From an uncultured Clostridia bacterium (GTDB lineage Bacteria > Bacillota > Clostridia > Lachnospirales > Lachnospiraceae): a DNA stretch of 64,000 nucleotides. The first letter of the stretch is position 1, and every line of letters begins with the position of its first letter. This document shows positions 1-8,800 of this stretch, one piece after another. The notes under the pieces are model-generated. The model did no database searches and was not told the DNA's origin. It saw only the letters and a program-made list of their open reading frames with translations. The DNA lies in the NCBI GenBank assembly GCA_937895705.1, contig CALBKM010000028.1:1-64000 (forward strand), in the 5' to 3' direction. A program made the position numbers and the translations under genes.

Positions 1-1264
1 TCATTCTTCGGTCCATCGGTACCTTTTTCTCCGTCCATAGGGATTTCACCGTCTTAGTTCCTTCCTTCGTTCCGAGCCGGTCTCCCGGGCAATACGTACG
101 TAACCGAAGCGTTCCTCTTATTTTATCATAATCAAACCATTTCGTATACTCATTTTTTGGAATTTCTGTATTTTTTTTGCAGGAAAACACGCGAAATCGG
201 AATGATTCTCCTTCGTTCCCGAAGGAATACTCTCCCGGCACCTCCACCACCAGATCTTCCGCCTTTGTTTCCTGTTCACTCCCGGCTGTTTTCTTAATGA
301 AAATCCGGTCAAAATCCCGTCCCGCCGTTAAAGCATACGGTAACGAAATCCGTTTCCCGCTCTGTGCTTCCGCAAGTCCCAACACCGTCGCCACATGGTC
401 CTTTGTAATGTCTTTTTTACTTCCGGCCAGTTCCCCGATAAACCGGTAAATCAAACGACGCCTTAACACCACCGGTATCTCGTTTAACAGCGACATCGGA
501 ACAGCAATTCCCTCCGCTGTCCGGTCCGCTCTCTTACATATTTTCTCCGTTTCGTCGGAAAGATACTCCTCCAATTCTCCCAACTCTTCTGCGCTTTCCG
601 CCATATGCCGTACCGCCCCGGCATTAATCTCTTCGGCACACGGAAGAATGACGTGCCTGATTTTATTTCGTGTATATCCGGTGTCCGCATTTGTGGAATC
701 GGTACAAAACTCCAGTCCGGCCTCCGCCAAATAGTCCTCGATTTCCTCCCTTTCGCAACAAAGAAGAGGCCTTATAATCATTCCTCTTTTTGCCGGAACG
801 GATGCCAAACCGCCCACAGAACTTCCGCGGAATAAATGAAACAGAAGCGTCTCCGCCACATCGTTACGATGATGAGCCAGCGCAATCTTGTTATAGCCTT
901 GTTCTTTTGCAATCCGCTCAGCCGCTTCATATCGCACCCGGCGTCCGGCTTCCTCCAGACCGGACTGCCACTCCTTTGCACGTTCCGGGACATTTTCCCG
1001 CACCGCAAAGAAAGGAATTCCCAGCCGTTTGCACAGCTCCTCGGAAAATTTTTCATCCCGAAGAGCTTCCTCCCCGCGAATTCCGTGATTGACGTGAAAA
1101 GCTCCCAGCGTTACGGACAACATCTCCGCCAATTCTCTCAACACCACAATCAGACACACGGAATCGGCACCACCGGATAAACCGATTAAAATCCGGTCTC
1201 CCGGTGCCGTCAGATTCTGTTGTTCCGTAAAAGTCTTCACTTTTTTCTCAAAATCGTTCCGCAT
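1..1264 (-). CDS. tilS: tRNA(Ile)-lysidine synthase TilS, 3' end cut by window
   Basis: TilS uses ATP to attach lysine to C34 of the CAU-anticodon tRNA-Ile so that it reads AUA. The reading frame from the ATG at 1264 is open to the window edge (about 421 codons visible). The N-type ATP-pyrophosphatase loop SGGADS is at residues 30-35, followed by HVNHGIRG. The end of the visible part (RTYCPGDRLG, then a TKTVKSLWTEKKVP stretch) fits the C-terminal tRNA-binding domain, so only a few dozen residues are probably missing. It sits 42 bp downstream of spoIIE, the Bacillus order without the intervening yabS-yabT genes. The start follows a GGAGGAACCT ribosome site. Confidence 0.93.
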   Translation of the reverse strand, partial: MRNDFEKKVKTFTEQQNLTAPGDRILIGLSGGADSVCLIVVLRELAEMLSVTLGAFHVNHGIRGEEALRDEKFSEELCKRLGIPFFAVRENVPERAKEWQSGLEEAGRRVRYEAAERIAKEQGYNKIALAHHRNDVAETLLFHLFRGSSVGGLASVPAKRGMIIRPLLCCEREEIEDYLAEAGLEFCTDSTNADTGYTRNKIRHVILPCAEEINAGAVRHMAESAEELGELEEYLSDETEKICKRADRTAEGIAVPMSLLNEIPVVLRRRLIYRFIGELAGSKKDITKDHVATVLGLAEAQSGKRISLPYALTAGRDFDRIFIKKTAGSEQETKAEDLVVEVPGEYSFGNEGESFRFRVFSCKKNTEIPKNEYTKWFDYDKIRGTLRLRTYCPGDRLGTKEGTKTVKSLWTEKKVPMDRRM

Positions 1265-1306
1265 AGGTTCCTCCGTTCGGTCCTCCGCTTTGTTCTTGTG
1301 TTTATT

Positions 1307-2989
1307 CTACACCACTCCATCAGAAAAGGCAAGCGTTCGCTCCCTTTGGATATTCCGGTCGCCCGCAGTTCCCGCCGGCTGTTGCAAATAATACGGCCGC
1401 TGTTTCTTCACCACCTCGGCCACCAGCACGGTCATGTCATCCTTCGGTTTGTACTCGCACAATTCCAGCGCCGCCTTTAAAACCTCTCCGGCCACCCCCT
1501 GCGGGGTTCTGTCCGTGATTTTCTTTCCTGCCGCAAACAGCACCTCCTCCATGTGTTCTCCCAACGCTTCCGGGACTCCGTCGCTGGTCATAATAATATA
1601 ATCCCCATCGTACAATTTCTTCTCTTTTGTGTCATAATCCGCATTCCCGAACATCCCTACCGGCAACGTTGCCGATTCTACACGTTCAATCCATTCATCC
1701 CGCTTAATATACGTGCCGGCAGCCCCCAGCTTAATAAACTCGCAGGTGCCTCCGTAAGGATTAATCACGCTGATATCTACTGTGGAATAGCTCTTTCCTT
1801 CCGTGCGGAGAAGTAACACGGAGTTAATCAGGCGAACTGCCGTTTTTTCATCAAATCCGGCCGCCAGGAATTGTTCCAAAAGTCCGATGACCGCCTCACT
1901 GTCCCTACTTGCAGCCTCGCCGCTGCCCATGCCGTCGGATAGCAGCAACACCGTTTCACCGCTGTCCGGATACAGAAAGGAGAAGCTGTCGCCGGACAGG
2001 GTTTCATCCTTTTTCGTCGCTCTGGCCACACCGGTCAGCACCATATAGCCCGGTTCTTCTTCAAACACAAACTCTCCCTTTGTCTCTCCGATAAACCGCT
2101 CCGACTCCGCACCAACGGCCAAAGGGCACCCAAACAACATTCCTAGACATTGCAGTGCCCGCCGCACCGGCACACACTTCCCCTGTTTGCAGGACGCCTT
2201 CATGCGGATACTGAGTCCCTTTCCCTTCCGGTTTACCACCGCAATCTGCTCCGCATAAATACCCTGACGATACAGAGCCTCCGCCACCGCCTCTTCCGTG
2301 GCACCGTCTCCTCCCGTGGTTTTATACAACTCTTCCGAATAATCCTTTAGCATGTCCGCCACCACTTTTAACTGGGTCACCACCGCTGCCCGGCCTTCTT
2401 CCGTCCAGCGCTTTACATACTGATTCGCCTGCTCCTTAAACGGCAGCACCGCATACTCTTCCGCAATCCGCTCCGCCTGCAGACATCCGTCAAAACGATA
2501 TTCCACTTCCGCGCCTTCCGGTATTGCACCGCATCGTGCAGATTCGTACATGGCATACGCATCGGAAAGCCGCTCCATCCGGTGACTGTCCCAACAATCA
2601 TTCCATCTTACACAATCCGCACAAACCATTTCCGGTAACGTCACGACAAAATTCTGAAACTCCTCCGCTTCCTCCGTCGTGGCTCCGTGAAACACTCCGG
2701 ACAAAACCTCAAAGGATTCTGCCGCTTCCAGTAATCTTTTTTTCGTGTGATTGCGTATGTCCGCCCGGATCAGTTCCTCACTCCCGGAATTGGTAAACAT
2801 AAAAAGCAACCGCTCTCCGGCCCATAAAAACAAAAAAAGAAACGCTGCCACCAAAACGCCCAAACCGATATATTTAAACACCGATTCTTTCCACAAGCAC
2901 CCGATTAATCCCGTACAAAACGCAGTTGCTCCCCCTGCCAGTCCGAGATAAAGCATCCATCGCCCCACCGCTTTTTTTCTTCTCATCAT
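1307..2989 (-). CDS. spoIIE: Stage II sporulation protein E, PP2C phosphatase, short form
   Basis: SpoIIE dephosphorylates SpoIIAA to activate sigma-F in the forespore and works at the asymmetric septum. Numbered from an upstream in-frame GTG at 3037, there are two membrane segments (about 25-50 and 56-80), a Cys-rich middle region (CADCVRWNDCW, about 139-149) and a C-terminal PP2C domain from about 330 (LSGDSFSF, LLSDGMGSGEA, MTSDGVPEAL). The Bacillus subtilis protein is about 827 residues with ten membrane segments; this one is about 560 with two. The GTG at 3037 lies inside the promoter -10 region, so I choose the ATG at 2989, 12 nt after AGGAGG; 2986 or 3001 are possible. Function is near certain; the start is not. 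Confidence 0.9.
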   Translation of the reverse strand: MMRRKKAVGRWMLYLGLAGGATAFCTGLIGCLWKESVFKYIGLGVLVAAFLFLFLWAGERLLFMFTNSGSEELIRADIRNHTKKRLLEAAESFEVLSGVFHGATTEEAEEFQNFVVTLPEMVCADCVRWNDCWDSHRMERLSDAYAMYESARCGAIPEGAEVEYRFDGCLQAERIAEEYAVLPFKEQANQYVKRWTEEGRAAVVTQLKVVADMLKDYSEELYKTTGGDGATEEAVAEALYRQGIYAEQIAVVNRKGKGLSIRMKASCKQGKCVPVRRALQCLGMLFGCPLAVGAESERFIGETKGEFVFEEEPGYMVLTGVARATKKDETLSGDSFSFLYPDSGETVLLLSDGMGSGEAASRDSEAVIGLLEQFLAAGFDEKTAVRLINSVLLLRTEGKSYSTVDISVINPYGGTCEFIKLGAAGTYIKRDEWIERVESATLPVGMFGNADYDTKEKKLYDGDYIIMTSDGVPEALGEHMEEVLFAAGKKITDRTPQGVAGEVLKAALELCEYKPKDDMTVLVAEVVKKQRPYYLQQPAGTAGDRNIQRERTLAFSDGVV

Positions 2990-3027
2990 ATCTGCCGTCA
3001 TCCTCCTGCCTGTCCTTTTTTCGGAAG

Positions 3028-3061
3028 ATTCTAGCACATCGGCTCCGCATTGTCTGTCGAA
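3028..3061 (-). promoter_or_regulatory. spoIIE promoter with 0A box and 21-bp spacer
   Basis: On the minus strand a -10 TAGAAT (3033-3028) lies exactly 21 bp after TCGACA (3060-3055). The complementary strand reads TGTCGAA, a perfect match to the Spo0A box TGNCGAA. The B. subtilis spoIIE promoter is a sigma-A promoter with an unusual 21-bp spacer driven by Spo0A~P, so the same arrangement seems kept here. Confidence 0.65.
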
Positions 3062-3090
3062 ACCCGCCCGCCCCGAGAAAAAAACACGAC

Positions 3091-3126
3091 AAAAAAGGAC
3101 CCGAAGTCCGCATCCGGACCCGAATC
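3091..3126 (-). terminator. Terminator after divIC
   Basis: Minus-strand RNA forms about a 12-bp stem with G-U pairs and a one-base bulge (GAUUCGGGUCCG / GCGGACUUCGGGUC), then C and six U. It separates the yab-divIC genes from the spoIIE promoter. Confidence 0.7.
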
Positions 3127-3152
3127 CTCAAAAAATCGACTTAATCTCCGAC

Positions 3153-3455
3153 TTACTCAACGTCGGACTCACGAAGAATCACCTCGTCCGGCTTTACCAG
3201 ACCAAGCTTTTCTCTCGCCAGCTTCTCCAAATAACTCTTTGTCTGACGGTACGCTGCTTCCTCCTCCAACTCCTTCTGCCGTTCCTTCTCGGAAGCAATC
3301 TTCGTCTCGAAGGAAGTCTTCTTTTCCTGAAGCTCCTTCTCCTTCTCCATCGCTTTTCCTTTATTGTACGTCATCAGGCCGCACATCACCAGAACTACCA
3401 GCAGAAGCAGTTTGAAGCCTGTTTTTCTTTTTTCGCCTTTTTTTCTCAAGTGCAT
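3153..3455 (-). CDS. divIC: Septum formation initiator DivIC/FtsB family
   Basis: A small bitopic division protein that would join the FtsL-DivIB part of the divisome. It has a basic cytoplasmic N-terminus (MHLRKKGEKRK), one membrane helix (FKLLLLVVLVMCGLMTY), an extracellular coiled coil rich in K/E/Q, and the family ending YLEKLAREKLGLVKPDEV. The start is ATG 3455, behind GGAAGG with short spacing. The gene begins inside the 3' end of yabQ, overlapping it by 95 bp in another frame. The order yabP-yabQ-divIC is that of Bacillus. Confidence 0.9.
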   Translation of the reverse strand: MHLRKKGEKRKTGFKLLLLVVLVMCGLMTYNKGKAMEKEKELQEKKTSFETKIASEKERQKELEEEAAYRQTKSYLEKLAREKLGLVKPDEVILRESDVE

Positions 3456-3873
3456 CCATCCTTCCGCGGTGTCCCTGCAATCCAAGCGACCTACCCAGTT
3501 TACTTAACACCAGTTTACCTTGTTTCTTTAAAAAAATCAATCCTTTTCGCAAAGGAAATGTAAAAAGCAACAACAGTTTCAAGCAATATTTTACAAAAAA
3601 ACGCCCCACCGTCACCGCATAAATGCCCATTCCCATGGCGATTCCGAGAAACGCAAAAAAGCGCAGTATCCCGTCATTATAACAATAGATCAGGCGAAAC
3701 CCGGCAAGTCCCAGCAAAAACCAGTAGATAAAGTCCTGCACGGAAACCGCAAACAGGGTATGCTTCCGGAACCGTCGCCAAACCCGCAACAAATCATAGA
3801 CAAGGGCCGCGCCCATTCCCAGCACCACTGCCGCCAAAAAGAACACCACATCTCCGGCAATCTCACGATTCAT
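3361..3873 (-). CDS. yabQ: Spore cortex biosynthesis protein YabQ
   Basis: YabQ is a forespore outer-membrane protein needed for cortex formation in Bacillus. The 170-residue protein begins MNREIAGDVVFFLAAV and has about four membrane segments (residues about 6-28, 42-62, 68-90, 95-110), then a basic tail. Assignment rests on topology and on its place between yabP and divIC. The last 95 bp encode a low-complexity KKRRKKK tail and also the N-terminus of DivIC. It starts 14 bp after yabP, suggesting co-transcription. Confidence 0.85.
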   Translation of the reverse strand: MNREIAGDVVFFLAAVVLGMGAALVYDLLRVWRRFRKHTLFAVSVQDFIYWFLLGLAGFRLIYCYNDGILRFFAFLGIAMGMGIYAVTVGRFFVKYCLKLLLLFTFPLRKGLIFLKKQGKLVLSKLGRSLGLQGHRGRMDALEKKRRKKKNRLQTASAGSSGDVRPDDVQ

Positions 3874-3887
3874 TCCTCATCTGCCCC

Positions 3888-4172
3888 CTAACCGAACAGA
3901 CGCTTTGCAAAAGATTCGGACCGTTTCGACCCTTTACTCCGCTCCGTATACACCATGCTGTCGATTCTTCCGTCCAGGTCCACTTCGCCCTTTTCCACCA
4001 AAAGCCTTGTTACATTCAGTTCATCACCGCGAAGCAACAAGACCCCCTGTACGGTATCCAGGATCACTTCCTTTGCATCAAAAGAAATCACTTCCTTCAC
4101 ACCGGTCAGTGTCAGTGCTTTCCGTCCTATCAAAGACAGCTTATGCCCTCCCGTATCCTGCTTTTGTTCCAT
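3888..4172 (-). CDS. yabP: Sporulation protein YabP
   Basis: A 94-residue protein of the YabP/YqfC family, which helps cortex or coat assembly in the mother cell. Typical features are HKLSLIGRKALTLTGVKEV, then SFDAKEVILDT and a GVLLLRGDELNV strand pattern. No membrane segment is seen. It lies between rqcP and yabQ as in Bacillus. Confidence 0.88.
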   Translation of the reverse strand: MEQKQDTGGHKLSLIGRKALTLTGVKEVISFDAKEVILDTVQGVLLLRGDELNVTRLLVEKGEVDLDGRIDSMVYTERSKGSKRSESFAKRLFG

Positions 4173-4246
4173 AAGAATGCCTCATACCGTCTTTTTAACA
4201 GCCTATGCGGGGCACGGCATACTTATGACGCACACTTTCGCCACTC

Positions 4247-4486
4247 TTACAGATAACGGAACAGTTCTTTCGCCTCATCCTTCTTCGTGGTTTCCTGAAT
4301 GTCCAGAACTTCCACCCGAACCGCTTTTCCGCCGAAGCCGATTTCAATCACATCTCCTACCTTCACATTGGCGGACGCCTTCGCCGGCTTATCGTTAATC
4401 ATTACACGTCCCGCATCGCAGGCATCGTTGGCCACGGTTCTGCGCTTAATCAGACGGGACACCTTTAAAAACTTATCTAATCGCAT
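4247..4486 (-). CDS. rqcP: S4-domain RNA-binding protein RqcP (YabO)
   Basis: A 79-residue S4 domain protein opening with MRLDKFLKVSRLIKRRTVAN, the hallmark of the HslR/YabO group. In Bacillus RqcP binds stalled 50S subunits with RqcH and assists alanine tailing during ribosome quality control. The S4 fold covers residues 1-60 (RVMINDKPAKASANVKVGD). It follows hup by 83 bp, with a hairpin between them, and precedes yabP by 74 bp. Confidence 0.9.
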   Translation of the reverse strand: MRLDKFLKVSRLIKRRTVANDACDAGRVMINDKPAKASANVKVGDVIEIGFGGKAVRVEVLDIQETTKKDEAKELFRYL

Positions 4487-4516
4487 ATATTTTCCTTCCT
4501 ATACCCAAAATACACT

Positions 4517-4542
4517 AAAGGACCGCCAAAAAGCGGTCCTTT
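4517..4542. terminator. Hairpin between hup and rqcP
   Basis: AAAGGACCGC and GCGGTCCTTT form a 10-bp stem around a six-base loop. There is no long U tract on the minus strand, so it may only weaken read-through from hup into rqcP or protect the hup 3' end. Confidence 0.6.
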
Positions 4543-4569
4543 GTCATCACTTAGTTAAGCAACATAAAC

Positions 4570-4845
4570 TTATGCGTTAACGGTATCCTTTAATGCCTTA
4601 CCAGCCTTGAACTTCGGAGCCTTGGATGCCGGGATGGTGATGGTCTTCTTGGTCTGCGGATTTCTACCGGTTCTTTCCGGTCTAGCGGATACTTCGAAAG
4701 TACCGAATCCAACTAACTGAACCTTCTCACCCTTCTTTAACTCATCAGTTACTACGCTAACGAAAGCTGCTAAAGCCTTCTCGGAATCCTTCTTGGATAA
4801 ACCTGCGTTCTCTGCGATTGCTGCTACTAACTCTGCCTTGTTCAT
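4570..4845 (-). CDS. hup: DNA-binding protein HU
   Basis: A 91-residue HU/IHF family nucleoid protein. It begins MNKAELVAAIAENAGLSKKD and carries the family signature GFGTFEVSARPERTGRNPQT in the DNA-binding beta arm; it should act as a dimer that bends DNA without strong sequence preference. It has its own consensus promoter and a GAGGGAACATT ribosome site. The hup-rqcP order is typical of Clostridia. Confidence 0.96.
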   Translation of the reverse strand: MNKAELVAAIAENAGLSKKDSEKALAAFVSVVTDELKKGEKVQLVGFGTFEVSARPERTGRNPQTKKTITIPASKAPKFKAGKALKDTVNA

Positions 4846-4881
4846 GTAATGTTCCCTCCTCGAAAAGTATTAGATACTCTA

Positions 4882-4910
4882 TTTATACCCCGAATTGCCG
4901 ATTTTGTCAA
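4882..4910 (-). promoter_or_regulatory. Sigma-A promoter of hup
   Basis: Minus strand TTGACA (4910-4905), 17-bp spacer, TATAAA (4887-4882). Near-consensus vegetative promoter 37 bp ahead of the hup start. Confidence 0.8.
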
Positions 4911-4943
4911 GAGTTCTGCGCTATTTCCTTCTAAATATTCTCA

Positions 4944-5005
4944 AAAAAAGCCCCTGTAATATGCGATTTATCATGAAAACGATAAAACAACCGCCATACT
5001 ACAGG
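4944..5005 (-). terminator. Terminator after spoVT
   Basis: On the minus strand CCTGTAGTATGGCG pairs with CGCATATTACAGG across an A/T-rich loop that itself holds an ATCGTTTTCATGAT mini-hairpin, followed by GGC and seven T. It lies just after the spoVT stop. Confidence 0.7.
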
Positions 5006-5028
5006 AAGCTTGTGAAAAATCCTTAAAA

Positions 5029-5574
5029 CTACTGCTCCATCTGCCGCCCCAAAAAGGCTGCCGCCGTCCCCGCAATCTTAAGCTCCATATTGCCGAAACG
5101 CTCCTTCTTATCCTTGGAAAGAATCATCACCGCACCGATGACATCGCCCTCGCTGATAATCGGCGCAATGGCCTGCTGTTCATACTCGTCCGCCTCCGGG
5201 CTCACCGGAATATACCCCTTCTCGCCCTTCGTTGCCACAATACTCTCTCTGTCGGTCATAAGCGTCTCCAGCTCTCTGCTGACCGACTTCGTCAAAAGCT
5301 CCTTCTTTGCGGTCCCTGCCATGGCAATAAACTGGTCTCTGTCCGCAATCACCGCAATATGCCCGGTAGTCTGGGCCATGGACTCTGCGAACTGCTTCGC
5401 AAACAAACTGAGCTCCCCGATCGGCGAATATTTCTTTAAAATAATCTCACCTTCGCGATCGGTAAAAATTTCCAGTGGGTCTCCCTCCCTGATCCGGAGG
5501 GTTCTTCTGATTTCCTTCGGTACTACCACGCGGCCTAAGTCATCTATTCTTCTTACAATTCCCGTTGCTTTCAT
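5029..5574 (-). CDS. spoVT: Stage V sporulation protein T
   Basis: SpoVT is the AbrB-family regulator that tunes sigma-G genes in the forespore. Length (181 aa) matches the Bacillus protein. Residues 1-50 are the swapped-hairpin AbrB domain (MKATGIVRRIDDLGRVVVPK); residues about 56-178 form the GAF-like domain (KQFAESMAQTTGHIAVIADR, EQQAIAPIISEGDVIGAVMI). It starts after AAAGGAGT and a perfect sigma-G promoter. Its first ~100 bp plus promoter recur at 21.9, 42.3 and 44.2 kb, where the GAF domain is missing. Confidence 0.96.
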   Translation of the reverse strand: MKATGIVRRIDDLGRVVVPKEIRRTLRIREGDPLEIFTDREGEIILKKYSPIGELSLFAKQFAESMAQTTGHIAVIADRDQFIAMAGTAKKELLTKSVSRELETLMTDRESIVATKGEKGYIPVSPEADEYEQQAIAPIISEGDVIGAVMILSKDKKERFGNMELKIAGTAAAFLGRQMEQ

Positions 5575-5629
5575 ACTGACTCCTTTCGGTTATTTCCATA
5601 ACTTTGTTGTGGAGTTAGTATGCGGAAAA
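5504..5629 (-). repeat. 126-bp direct repeat, spoVT copy
   Basis: The 5' part of spoVT, its leader and -10 region are identical base for base to 42275-42400 (126 bp, same orientation, 36.8 kb apart). A shorter and less perfect match exists at 21.75-21.98 and 44.1-44.35 kb. Confidence 0.85.
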
Positions 5630-5644
5630 TGGAGGGAATTATGC
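5616..5644 (-). promoter_or_regulatory. Sigma-G promoter of spoVT
   Basis: Minus strand GCATA (5644-5640), 17-bp spacer, CATACTA (5622-5616): a full match to the sigma-G consensus GMATR-N17/18-CATWMTA. B. subtilis spoVT is sigma-G dependent. Confidence 0.75.
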
Positions 5645-5884
5645 GTGGGAGGAGAGAAGATTGGATGTTTACTCATGGAACTTGATACCTAACTCACACA
5701 ACACCCCGAATCGTCAATAGACAGCCCAGTTTTCCTTGTATTCATTTGATTAATTTCATATTGGAAAAAGTGTACTTCTGTCCCTGAAATAAATGCCGTA
5801 CTAGTCGGTGCATCCGCCCCAATTCCAACCGTTCCCAGTCCATTTGACCGCAATATCGCACATTGCCAGATACAGAACCTAATA
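5645..5884. other. Gap at left border of the accessory island
   Basis: Between the spoVT promoter and the stop of the metallophosphoesterase-STAND gene. A 75-codon minus-strand frame (5689-5916, ending SIDDSGCCVS) is open but has no ribosome site, overlaps the end of the large gene and resembles nothing I recognise; it may be remnant DNA. I see no clear terminator for the large operon here. Confidence 0.4.
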
Positions 5885-8800
5885 TTACTTTTCAAATTCA
5901 TTTCGGAAAGATGCATTTTTTGTTATCAATACTCTTCTGATTTCTTTACACTCTGAAGTAATTAAATCTACGAATTCACTTTTAAAATTGGCTTCTCTAT
6001 TCTCTTCAAACTTTAGTTTCTCTTTTAAACTATAGTATTTATATTCCATCTGGATTAGCTTAATCTCTTGGCATATCCGCATATTAATATCAGAATGATG
6101 ACTCAGTGCCCTTTCTATATCTTGCATTGCGTCAAATAGATTCATCAAATTAGCATACCCATCAAATGCACCATGAATTAAAAACTCATTTCTTCCTTTG
6201 CATTCTTTTGGCATCAAAACCCTACTTGCTTGATAAAAATCTGGTGTATAATCATGACCAATTGCAATTTTACCAACTTCTGACATTAAAATCAATGATA
6301 TTACTTTATTTTTATCATATCCCTCTTCCAATAACTGTTCCGGCAAAAACATCTCTGCAATATAAACACTTTCAAGAACATGCTGGCCAATTGTTTCAAA
6401 AACCAAACATGCTTCTCCTTGTTCCTGTGCCTCATTCTTTATATCTTTTTCATATTTCGGCATATCTTTTTTGTAAAATACATCTGCCTGCTTTGTTATG
6501 TTCCAACCTATTCTTGGCATTTCGCATAAGTTAATAATTTTAGCAAAATCTATAGGAAGAGATACAAAAGGTTCATCTATATCTTCCCCTGGTTTTCTCT
6601 TAATCTCTTCCATCGCTTTATTAAATAGATTGTGTACAGTTTCAAAATAAACCAGAACACAACTTTTTAAATTCCTTCCCTGCTCACTATTAACATATTT
6701 GCCAATATAATTTGCAATTATATCAACTATACGTTTTAACACAGATGCCGAAGTAGAATTCTCTTCTCTGTTGTAATCAGCCGAATAGAACAATGATTTA
6801 GAATCAAAATATTGTAGTCGCGAATAAATCAAATCACATAACGTGAACAGGTCTACTTCTAAAAGCGGATATGGTTTATTATATTCAAAACAGTAATCTA
6901 TCTTCGAAACCAAAAACATGAAACAATTATTAAAATCTACCCCCCTCCCTACTTTCTTGTACAATTCTTTCGGTCCTCTTTTTTCTTTAAAAGAATCATC
7001 TTTTATATCATCATAGTACCAAAGCTGATAAGTTCTATTAAATAATCTAAATCTTTCATCTGTCATAAGTCTGAACAAAAATTCATTTCTCGCCTGTTGT
7101 TGTCTTTCAATATCAACACTAACAATTTGAGCCAATATGTTCGACCTATATATGCACTCATTCCAAAACATGTTCTCATCGTATAAATGCACTTTTTCAA
7201 TATTTATATCTCTTAAGCCATTATACTTCTTATTGTGACCAAGTAAATATAATAAAGAAGAAAGAAAGTAGCCTTGCAAATCATCGCTATGCTTATTTAC
7301 TATGTTTCTAAAAACTTGTGCCTGAATTCCCAATTCCTCAATTAAAAGTCGAATGGTTACAGAAACATCTCTTGAAATAAAACAATTTAAAATCGATTCT
7401 TTAGCAATACTCTCACTATTCCGAGCAAAAACATTAAGTTGCTCAATGTAATGTCGTGCTATTAAAAATTTAGCTACCTCCGGATTATCTCTAATCTTCA
7501 AAAAATCCACATATGTTAATTCTCTCATTGACTCATCTTCACGAAGCAACTCATATGTATATCCTTCAAAAAACAACAAATACGCTGCTTTAAAAACAAC
7601 AGTTCCAACTACCCCTCTAAAAGCTTTTTCAAAACGATCGGTTGTTAAACTCAATTTTCTTTTCATAACATCCCATGAATCAGCATCCACAATATCGTCC
7701 CTTAGCAATTCATCTAGCCCATGTATATAATCCAAATCAACCGATATCCTTCTTAACTTCCTTAAAATGTTATAAAATTTATCTATTTCGTCCTCACTAG
7801 ATTCCCTTATTAATTTTAAATATGCAGGTATGAACCTCGTGTGATGTTCCTTTTTTTTATATGAAACAATAGAAACTTTATTTAAAAAACACACATATTC
7901 AAATTTTTTCACTTGTTCAAAAGACAATTCTGCCTTTGAATCTCGATTTGAATGGAGTCCCATAATATATTTTCCATCTTTAGACTTTATCTTCTCCTCT
8001 AAACTTCTATAAAAAAAGTGCTCTACTGTATGTCCTGTGTACGTCAACATATTATTAGAATCTAAACCGTCTACTATAACACATGGAGATATTCCATACT
8101 TAGAACTTATTTTATTAACCTGACTCAAGTAAACATCAAATTCATCACAATACCATGCTATAATTGCGTTAATATCGGAGATATCCAAGGAAGGAGGCAT
8201 TTCTTTGGTCAAACCATCTAAATCAAAATAAAACGGAATATACTTGCTTTCTCCACAAAAAAACCTTCTTAACATATATATATATTGAACAGACAGAAAA
8301 GTACTCTTTCCCGTTCCTGGCTCTCCTTTTATTGCGAGAACTCTCTGTTCTGAAGATAAATTTATAAGTTGAAGAATATCCTCAAATATATTATCATCAT
8401 TAAAAGGCACTTTATTCTGCTTCGAATCATAAATAGTTGTACATTCTCTAAATAATGTTTTAATCAAACAAAATCTTTCATTATTAAAAGACTCATCAAT
8501 AACTCTGAATAGTTCTTCAAATCCATGTGGGATCTCTTTTTTCTTACTAATTAATTGCAAAGCAAAACCTTTAATATACTTCTTACATAACGTATAAACT
8601 TCACCAACACAATCCGTCATTGGCACTATCCTCCAATCATTCCCATTATATACCATAAACCTTACCGAACTCACTCCGTTGTCTTCTGAAAAATCAATTA
8701 AATTATAATGTACACCATTATAACATATTGGTAACCCACACATTAATTCTGAATGATCATTACGAATATTTGCAACATATGAATGTTTATCACCATGCAA

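Noticed and set aside
3035..3037. GTG at 3037 as start of spoIIE
   Set aside because: It lies inside the -10 region of the predicted promoter and would not be in the transcript.
5689..5916. 75-codon frame on the minus strand at the left border of the large island
   Set aside because: No ribosome site, overlaps the end of a sure gene, and no recognisable domain; noted only as possible remnant.
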